A DNA stretch of 64,000 bases from Variovorax sp. N23 (GTDB taxonomy: Bacteria > Pseudomonadota > Gammaproteobacteria > Burkholderiales > Burkholderiaceae_C): the NCBI RefSeq assembly GCF_025486315.1, contig NZ_JAOOPY010000012.1:62001-126000 (forward strand), read 5' to 3'. Made by a program: the position numbers and the translations under genes. Below are positions 58,041-64,000 of the stretch, in pieces; within the stretch, counting starts at the first letter, position 1; every line of letters begins with the position of its first letter. The notes below the pieces were generated by a model. That model did not search any database. It was not told the DNA's origin and saw only the letters and a program-made list of their open reading frames with translations.

Positions 58041-59050
58041 ACCATACCCCGCATTCGCCTCCCGGATTGCCCAGCCAAAGGGCAATCCGGCTTCTTGCGA
58101 CACCTTTGCCGCTGGCCGACGAAAGCTTTGCCTCGTGGATACAGCGTATCGCCGGCAGCCATCAGTACTCCATGTCGCAGCTCGTCCGGATCACTGGCCA
58201 TCGACCGGTGCGAAGTGACTGGGATCTTTCCATCCCGGGGGAAGACTACGGTCGCATCGTCGAAATGATCGGCTTCACTCAACCGAGGAGAGACAGCTCG
58301 GATTTTGAACTGGCGTTCCTTGGTCAGCAGATCAAGCCCGCCCGATTCTTGTTGAACGATGCAGGTCGACCGCGCTCTCGATGGTGTGTGGCATGCCTTA
58401 CGGCCGACGTGGTGCCGTATCTGCGGTGGCAGTGGCGGCTTGCTGTCGTTCGCGAATGCTGGCGTCATCAAACGGCTCTTTCAGATCGCTGCCCGTGGTG
58501 CGCGGCGCCTGCCTTACTCCATACCGCACGTCTGGTACCTCATGGAAGGGGAGGGCGAGCGGGCTCCTTGGCGCATTGCGACCGTTGCAGCCTGCCCCTG
58601 TACGGCGGCGAGGCACTGGATGGTCGCTATAACCGTGCGCTACAGCAGCGGGTGCGCAGATTTCTTCAGACTGCCCTAAGTCGATTGGCGCCCACGACCG
58701 ACGAACAACTTGCTGCTTCCATTTCGGGTTTTCTTGCCGCCGCACGGCTTCCAGAGGCTCAGGTGCTCGGAAAGGTGGACCGAACGGATGAGGCAACGTC
58801 AATCATGATGGCGCGAGCTCGCGCGGCGCAATGTCACGAGAAACTTGGTGCCGCACGGGCGAACCAGAAGCGCTGGATCCTTAACGGTGAGACATTTCTG
58901 AAGCCGGCAGCCAGCGCCTGCGGGGTCGGCCAGCCATACATTCGTTGGAGCTGGCGGCTAGGCCACGCGAATCGACTCAAGGTGGCCAGAGTGCTTCTGG
59001 CGATTCGAGCAGAAAAGCGCAAGGGACCTTTCCAGGATGCAGAGCGATGA
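58037..59050 (+). CDS. tniQ: TniQ family target-selection protein (first copy)
   Basis: A 337-residue TniQ protein. The N-terminal PLPLADESFASWIQRIAGSH is the family hallmark. A zinc-binding region follows: WCVACLTADVVPYLRWQWRLAVVRECWRHQTALSDRCPWC, then CDRCSLPLY. The C-terminal basic region (WILNGETFLKPAASACGVGQPYIRWSW) may contact target DNA. It overlaps both neighbours by 4 bp. Confidence 0.85.
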   Translation: MNHTPHSPPGLPSQRAIRLLATPLPLADESFASWIQRIAGSHQYSMSQLVRITGHRPVRSDWDLSIPGEDYGRIVEMIGFTQPRRDSSDFELAFLGQQIKPARFLLNDAGRPRSRWCVACLTADVVPYLRWQWRLAVVRECWRHQTALSDRCPWCAAPALLHTARLVPHGRGGRAGSLAHCDRCSLPLYGGEALDGRYNRALQQRVRRFLQTALSRLAPTTDEQLAASISGFLAAARLPEAQVLGKVDRTDEATSIMMARARAAQCHEKLGAARANQKRWILNGETFLKPAASACGVGQPYIRWSWRLGHANRLKVARVLLAIRAEKRKGPFQDAER

Positions 59051-60066
59051 TCGCGGCATGGGTGGATCCCGTCGGGCCATCGTTTCCGTTTCAGGACGAG
59101 GTCCGAGAGGGGGAGTCGGGCCAGGGGTACGCGCTCAGGATGGCGCATGGGAACGGCCTGGCTGGGTTGGCAAGGGTGAAGCAACTACTCGGGAAGACGC
59201 ACTCCGCCGTTCTGGATGCGAGCGATGCCGTGCCACTCGCCAAATGGTTCGGCGGCAGCGTTCAGCTCTTGGACTTTTCTCTGGAGCGGCTGAACCTCGG
59301 CCGCCGCGAGGCAGGCTCGCACTATGCGGGGCATCCGTTGGGGCGCAGCTATTTCCTCACTCGATCCTTCCCTCGCGTTTGCCCGGACTGCCTGCGTGAG
59401 CTGGGCTACTGTCGAACCGCTTGGGACCTCACGCTGTCCGTTGCGTGCGTCCGCCACCGCCGGGTGCTGCTGGATCGCTGTCCGAGCTGCTTACACACGC
59501 TATCCTGGAACCGTCCAGGCCTGGAAGTATGTTCCTGCGGGTACTCGCTATCCATGGGCGACGCTCCCGAAGCGGCGACCACCGATGAGCTGCTTGTCGC
59601 GCACGTCGTTGATCAGCGCATGGGCGACTACGCGGCCTTCGGTGAGGGTTGCCGAATGGCCGAGTCAGAGGAGGAGGCGGTAGGCATGCCAACGTTCGAT
59701 TCGTTGCTGCGCAATCTGAGTTTGGACGGGGTCATGCGGATCATCTATGCGCTGTCCACGGCAGCGATGTACGACGCCGAGGTCAAGGCAGAGAAACGGG
59801 AGCGTGGGGCGCTGATGAAGGCGCGTCAGACGATCGCCCTCGCAGCAGCGTTCGGCGCCAAGGTCGCGAGATTGGAGGCGCCAGATCTTCAAACTCGACG
59901 CCCCTCCGTGCTGATCGACCTGCTTAGCGATGTCGCCAGCTCATCACGCGCGACATCGAGCGATGCGAGCCTTGCCCGCTCGATGCTTGGCTGGCTCCTG
60001 GTCAACTCGCCAACATCAACCTTGGCGTCGCGGCATGTTTCCCTTTCTCAAATGGAACTGTTCTAG
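59047..60066 (+). CDS. TniQ family target-selection protein (second copy)
   Basis: A 339-residue second TniQ-like protein, clearly divergent from the first. It has the sequence [57 protein letters not shown], a full C2-C..H-C2C-C.C zinc pattern. N-terminal and C-terminal parts differ from the first copy. The ATG at 59047 overlaps the previous stop (ATGA); a longer in-frame extension back to 58945 would lie inside tniQ and is not used. Dual TniQ proteins in Tn7-like elements usually serve two target pathways. Confidence 0.8.
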   Translation: MIAAWVDPVGPSFPFQDEVREGESGQGYALRMAHGNGLAGLARVKQLLGKTHSAVLDASDAVPLAKWFGGSVQLLDFSLERLNLGRREAGSHYAGHPLGRSYFLTRSFPRVCPDCLRELGYCRTAWDLTLSVACVRHRRVLLDRCPSCLHTLSWNRPGLEVCSCGYSLSMGDAPEAATTDELLVAHVVDQRMGDYAAFGEGCRMAESEEEAVGMPTFDSLLRNLSLDGVMRIIYALSTAAMYDAEVKAEKRERGALMKARQTIALAAAFGAKVARLEAPDLQTRRPSVLIDLLSDVASSSRATSSDASLARSMLGWLLVNSPTSTLASRHVSLSQMELF

Positions 60067-60141
60067 CGGGCGCCAGCGATGCGACGTGAGATCTGGCTCT
60101 TCAAATCAGCGGCCGAACGCGTACTACCGAAGGAGAAGCAT

Positions 60142-60774
60142 ATGAAAAGAGAACTTTCAGGCATCAAGGCCGTGGCGTTCGATGTGTACGGGACGCTGGT
60201 CCAGATCAAGGATCCGAGGCGGCCCTACAGGAGGCTTCTGTCGACGCTGAGCGACATGGGCCGCCCGCCGCGGGTGGACGATGGTGCTCGGGTGATGTCC
60301 GCGGACGTGGGATTGGCCGAGGCCGCTGAACTGCTGGGCATGGTCTTGCCCAGTGATGTCCTCGGCGAGCTGCAGGCCGGCCTGGATGCAGAACTTGCGA
60401 GCGTGAGCCTTTTTGAGGACGTGCTTCCCACCATACGATCTTTGAAAGCCCGTGGCATCCGGGTGGGCCTTTGCTCCAATCTCGCTGGGCCATATGCTGC
60501 TCCGGTCGAAGCGCTGCTGCCAAAGCTCGATGCCTACGCGTGGAGCTTCGTGGTGGGGGCGGTCAAACCAGAGCCTCGCATGTACGCACATTTGTGTGAC
60601 GCCCTAGAGGTGCGGCCCGAGCAAGTCGTGATGATCGGGGACACCCTTTCGGCAGACTATGAGGGACCACTCGCGTACGGCATGCAGGCGTGCCACCTTG
60701 CGAGATCCTGCGCTTCACCAGCGAAGATCTGGGGCTCTAATCTGATGCAGATCGAGCTATTGATCAGAATATGA
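60142..60774 (+). CDS. HAD family hydrolase (haloacid-dehalogenase type)
   Basis: A 210-residue HAD hydrolase: motif I AVAFDVYGTLVQI, motif II VGLCSNLAGPY, motif III lysine in VVGAVKPEPRMY, motif IV MIGDTLSADYEG. AAGGAG lies before the ATG at 60142. It lies 75 bp downstream of tniQ2 on the same strand. Nothing in the sequence ties it to transposition; it may be cargo or a flanking gene. Confidence 0.8.
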   Translation: MKRELSGIKAVAFDVYGTLVQIKDPRRPYRRLLSTLSDMGRPPRVDDGARVMSADVGLAEAAELLGMVLPSDVLGELQAGLDAELASVSLFEDVLPTIRSLKARGIRVGLCSNLAGPYAAPVEALLPKLDAYAWSFVVGAVKPEPRMYAHLCDALEVRPEQVVMIGDTLSADYEGPLAYGMQACHLARSCASPAKIWGSNLMQIELLIRI

Positions 60775-60787
60775 AAAATTGCTCCGG

Positions 60788-61669
60788 CTAGATTTCGGGC
60801 GCAGTCGCCTTGGTGATGCTGACGAACTGCTCCAGCAGCGCCGCCTCGTGCTGTTCCAAGTAACGGAATACATGCTTGTTGTCGATCAGTTTGGCGATGT
60901 ACCCTCGTGCAAGGACTAAATTCAGCATGTCTTCTCCGTACGTCTGTTCAGCCATTTTGTACTGGTCATGGAGGTTGCCCATCTCTTTCTCCATGCGTCC
61001 CACCTGCTCTTGGCTCAAGCCTCTTTTCTTCACGGGTTTGTTTGCATTTACCAATCGATCAGAAGCGGTAGCGGTGAGTAAGGCCCTCGCATAGACTACC
61101 GTTACGTTATTGGCGGCGATCATCAGCTCTGCGCACTCAACCTGACGTAGTGGCTTCATTCTTCGTAGGGCCGCGAAAACCTCTGATGACAGTTGGCGAT
61201 CCTTTAAGAGCTCGATGGTTTCAGGACAGATGCCGTCCAGCAAGTTCATCTTCTTGGTGATCTGTGTGATATCGACGTTGAGCGCTTTTGCCAAACGCTC
61301 GGGCGATACTCCTCTGTCAATCCCTCTGCGGATCATCAGATGCTCTTGGACGGTGGAAAGCCGGTTGATCCGATTGTTGTATGTGTAGGCCTCGTCGTCC
61401 GTTGCCACCAGGCAGGGTGCCTCCGCGTGCCCAAGCTCCCGCAAAATCATCAGTCTGATGTGACCATCTAAAAGCACATGGTGCCCACTATGCCGATCCA
61501 CAGGTCCGACCGATAACGGCTCGATAAGATCGATCTCCTCGATCGATGCCTTGATTTGCTTGTATTTCGTACTAAGCGCGAGTCCTGCAGGCCAGTGCCT
61601 AGAAGGCAGAATGTTTTCAACGCTGACAGTGATCGGCTTTGGAAGAAAGCCTAAGACGACGGCGCCCAT
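60788..61669 (-). CDS. RepB/ParB-like partition-family protein
   Basis: A 293-residue protein with an N-terminal ParB-like nuclease/CTPase fold (VENILPSRHWPAGLALSTKYKQIKASIEEIDLIEPLSV; HHVLLDGHIRLMILRELG) and a RepB-type helix-turn-helix (SPERLAKALNVDITQITKKMNLLDGICPETIELLKD). The remainder resembles the RepB plasmid-partition C-terminal domain. It is the last gene of a three-gene minus-strand set and starts 2 bp after the broken parB gene. No parA partner is present. Confidence 0.75.
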   Translation of the reverse strand: MGAVVLGFLPKPITVSVENILPSRHWPAGLALSTKYKQIKASIEEIDLIEPLSVGPVDRHSGHHVLLDGHIRLMILRELGHAEAPCLVATDDEAYTYNNRINRLSTVQEHLMIRRGIDRGVSPERLAKALNVDITQITKKMNLLDGICPETIELLKDRQLSSEVFAALRRMKPLRQVECAELMIAANNVTVVYARALLTATASDRLVNANKPVKKRGLSQEQVGRMEKEMGNLHDQYKMAEQTYGEDMLNLVLARGYIAKLIDNKHVFRYLEQHEAALLEQFVSITKATAPEI

Positions 61670-61671
61670 GT

Positions 61672-62722
61672 TTAGGTCCGAAGATGGACGATGCGCTCAG
61701 CCAAATACTTTGGAACTGTGTCGAGGCCTTCGGCACGCAGCAGATTGGTAAAGTTCTCATCGGCAATAAGCCTTCGTAGCGCCCCCGCGATAAATAGCAA
61801 CCGCTCCTGCGACGCTGAAGCGCGGCGAACCATGATCTGTTGCCTCTGAACCTCTTTTTGATAAGCCCTGACGAGACTCGAGGTCGTAATGTCTGCTTTT
61901 TTCCTTGGCATGGCACGCGAGACCGAGCGTCCAAGTTGCTGTCGTTTTTGGATTAGCCGTCGGGCCTCCATTAGCTGTCGACCTCGTAGAGTGCCTGCTT
62001 CGTAGGCATCCTGAAGCGCTCCCTGTATAGCTTTATCGTCGTCGCCTGCATTGAAAATATACAACGCCGCGTTTAGCAGGCTGCTGAAATACGCCCCGAT
62101 GCCCCTGTGTTGAGAAATCTTCGACCGCATAGAACGAGCCACAAGCGATTTTACGAGGTGGGCAAGGGGTCAGGCACCCTCAATTCGGTCAAGTTTCCGG
62201 CGCGAAACCAGTATTTCAGCAGCCTGTTAGTGGGATCTGCTCATTCTGGACAGCTACGAGAAGCCTCTCTTCGCCATGCTCGATCAGGATCAGGATGTCG
62301 CGGATATAGGCTGCGCTTAGCCCGATCTTCGATGCGATTTCGGTCGCGCCATACCCTTTGTCTTTGAGGAGTCGTATGCCACTTAAGAGTTCCAGCGCAC
62401 GGTATTTCCTCCGAGCAATGTTCTCAGTGAGGCTCATGAGGAAGGCGTCCTCGTCGCTCGCAACGACAACGAGCGCGGGAATACGTGTCTCGCCGAGGGA
62501 GCGGAATGCCTTGAGGCGACCTTCACCGCAGATGAGCAGATACCGTTCAGCGCCGTCGTCTCCCGCCCGAGCAGCCACAGTGATAGGTTTTTTCAGGCCA
62601 ATCGCTTTGATGTTCTCGACGATTTCTGAGAAAATTGCCTGATTGCGCTCGCGCGGATTCAACACGTCAATGCGCTCTATTGGGATCATGCGCAGCTCAC
62701 GAGGCCGAATTGCCGTTGTCAT
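61672..62722 (-). pseudogene. ParB/RepB-like gene interrupted by a MITE
   Basis: The 5' part (62722 downwards) encodes MTTAIRPRELRMIPIERIDVLNPRERNQ...LLICGEGRLKAFRSLG...GLSAAYIRDILILIEHG, a ParB-like N-terminal domain and helix-turn-helix. It stops at a TGA inside the insertion. The 3' part resumes at NAALYIFNAGDDDKAIQGALQDAYEAGTLRG. Removing 150 bp plus one 4-bp duplicate rejoins the frame as QIPLNAALYIF, giving an unbroken 298-residue protein. An ATG within the insertion could still express the C-terminal half (156 residues). The start overlaps the recombinase stop by 4 bp. Confidence 0.85.
62077..62226. mobile_element. 150-bp MITE with 16-bp perfect terminal inverted repeats
   Basis: Termini are CAGGCTGCTGAAATAC (62077-62092) and its exact reverse complement (62211-62226). 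The element is flanked by TTAG on both sides (62073-62076 and 62227-62230), a 4-bp target duplication. TTAG fits the YTAR pattern of IS5-group insertions. It has no coding capacity, so it must be moved by a transposase supplied elsewhere. It sits inside the parB-like gene. Confidence 0.88.
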
Positions 62723-64000
62723 GCGGCCCTCTTCATCCGAATGTGCGCAGCCATTCCGTAGAGATAATCGAGGGTTTCGAACCTGTAGCTTTCGATCTCT
62801 ACTGCGTTTCGTTCTGCCAAGCTGAGACCACCACTAGAGAAGTCAATTCGAGGCAGGAGGTAGTAGTCCATCAGTTCCGAATTTGCGGCGTCCAAGCGAA
62901 TTGCAACGGTGATGTCAGGGGCCAGGCCGGTATCAAAACGGATCTTCCATCTGCATGCGTTCTCAGCGATTCTTTGGCAGCGTGACAGAACGATCGAGAC
63001 GCTGAACTCATGGTTCACATTGATGAGGTCTGTCGCTGGGTCTCTGAACACCCGGCCGCCGAGTTCTGCGATGTGACCTTCGACTTCTCCGATGACCTTT
63101 GGATGTAGCCGCCGGAGGACGCGATTGATTTCCAAGTAGCGGTAGTCCCGATTTGGTGTGTAGCCGACCAGCTGATAGGCCCGAAGAAGGCTACCAAATC
63201 GGTACATGTAGGCAGACGAGGAGGGCATGTCATCTGCCTCATCAATCACGATGCCGGACAGAAAGCCCCGGTGGCGGTAAAGCCCTCGCAATCGCTCGAT
63301 GAGCTCTTCATCGCTGTATCGCCGCGACCGCGCCCTGATGATTCCCTGTGCTGTGTAGAACAAGTCGCGGTCCACAAGTGGCTCGAACGCGTTGTCCTTG
63401 CGAATCCACATCTCCGGCGTGTTGACCACACGGAGCTTTTTCAGCTTGAAAGACACCCGGTTGTAAACGTTGCTTCCGATGTACTTCTCGTTCGTCAGGA
63501 CTTGATGGACTGTCGCACGCGTCCAGTCACGTCCGAGTTCGGTGCGGATCGATTGGCTGTTCAGCCGCTTGGCGATCTCCGATTCAACAAGGCCCTCTTC
63601 AATGAACCACTGGTAGACCGAACGCACGATGTCCACCTCAGACTTCGGTCCCGGCCGCAGAATGACGCGATCTGTTTGAAGGCTTTTCTGCTGGCCTCGC
63701 TCAAGGTTTCCTTTTTGTTCTCCCCCTTGATCCAGCAGGACGCGCCTGAGCCCGAAGCCCGCAGGCCCACCTTGCCTGAAGCCGAGTTCAATCAACCTGC
63801 ACTGACCGGCGAAGACCTTGGTGGATAGCTCTCGGCTGTACTCTCCGGCCATCGCTCGTTTGACCCCTTTGACGATCGTCGAGACCGGAGATCCATCGTT
63901 TTCGAACTGCTCGGCGCAGTAGGCCACCTGGATACCCGCGCGGCGGCATATGTACTCGTAGTACGCGCTCTCGTCAGCATCCTGAAAGCGCCCCCACCGG
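62719..64000 (-). CDS. Large serine recombinase, partial at the window edge
   Basis: The open frame runs off the window end, so the N-terminal catalytic serine is outside. What is seen starts RWGRFQDADESAYYEYICRRAGIQVAYCAEQFENDGSPVSTIVKGVKRAMAGEYSRELSTKVFAGQ, the end of the resolvase catalytic domain. Next is the recombinase domain (GPAGFGLRRVLLD; WFIEEGLVESEIAKRLNSQ; WTRATVHQVLTNEKYIGSNVYNR). The C-terminal part is unusual: no zinc ribbon with CxxC is visible in the expected place. It overlaps the broken parB gene by 4 bp (ATGA). Confidence 0.82.
   Translation of the reverse strand, partial: RWGRFQDADESAYYEYICRRAGIQVAYCAEQFENDGSPVSTIVKGVKRAMAGEYSRELSTKVFAGQCRLIELGFRQGGPAGFGLRRVLLDQGGEQKGNLERGQQKSLQTDRVILRPGPKSEVDIVRSVYQWFIEEGLVESEIAKRLNSQSIRTELGRDWTRATVHQVLTNEKYIGSNVYNRVSFKLKKLRVVNTPEMWIRKDNAFEPLVDRDLFYTAQGIIRARSRRYSDEELIERLRGLYRHRGFLSGIVIDEADDMPSSSAYMYRFGSLLRAYQLVGYTPNRDYRYLEINRVLRRLHPKVIGEVEGHIAELGGRVFRDPATDLINVNHEFSVSIVLSRCQRIAENACRWKIRFDTGLAPDITVAIRLDAANSELMDYYLLPRIDFSSGGLSLAERNAVEIESYRFETLDYLYGMAAHIRMKRAA

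Overview
The window reads as one chromosome segment of a high-GC betaproteobacterium, most likely in the Burkholderiales family Comamonadaceae. The evidence is the paired cyanophycin synthetases beside a DUF1854 gene and a dedicated ABC protein, the gspGHIJK/LMNDEF order with gspC divergent, a CIRCE-controlled groESL, and interspersed repeats of a type seen in that family. The genus cannot be fixed from sequence alone.

Positions 1-47.2 kb are core-type chromosome. In order they hold: a cyanophycin locus (cphA and a cphA paralogue with a degenerate ligase P-loop, divergent from an ABC exporter-like protein and DUF1854); queC; an SbmA/YddA-like ABC protein; a secreted phosphoesterase operon (LamG phosphodiesterase lipoprotein, small lipoprotein, Tat-exported phospholipase C); a cytosolic 5'-nucleotidase; a full type II secretion set; ilvA; a strong small-RNA candidate; OsmC; coq7; a porin; an Opp/Dpp-type peptide transporter operon with an M20 amidohydrolase; zwf; HAD; lipocalin; tal; pgi; DUF805; and groEL/groES with a CIRCE operator overlapping a sigma-32-like promoter.

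From about 47.3 kb to the end the sequence is a mobile accessory region, visibly lower in GC and different in codon use. First comes a tightly overlapping four-gene cassette: an RloC/PrrC-like ABC-type ATPase, a PIN-GNAT-PUA-like fusion, an ASCH protein and a P-loop kinase. It is a candidate RNA-targeting defence or toxin system. Then come an unrecognised reverse-strand gene, a small HTH-like protein and a Tn7-like operon tnsA-tnsB-tnsC-tniQ-tniQ2. A HAD hydrolase follows. Convergent to it is a compact module running from the window end: a large serine recombinase (cut by the edge), a ParB-like gene broken by a 150-bp MITE, and a RepB-like partition protein.

The main non-obvious signals are: (i) a repeated mini-ORF of 21-22 codons that sits as a translational coupler between two unrelated gene pairs; (ii) an anti-Shine-Dalgarno small RNA upstream of ilvA; (iii) a nested inverted repeat that would sequester the tnsA ribosome-binding site; (iv) a MITE whose removal, with one TTAG duplication, restores the parB frame exactly; (v) the ATPase/PIN-GNAT/ASCH/kinase cassette.
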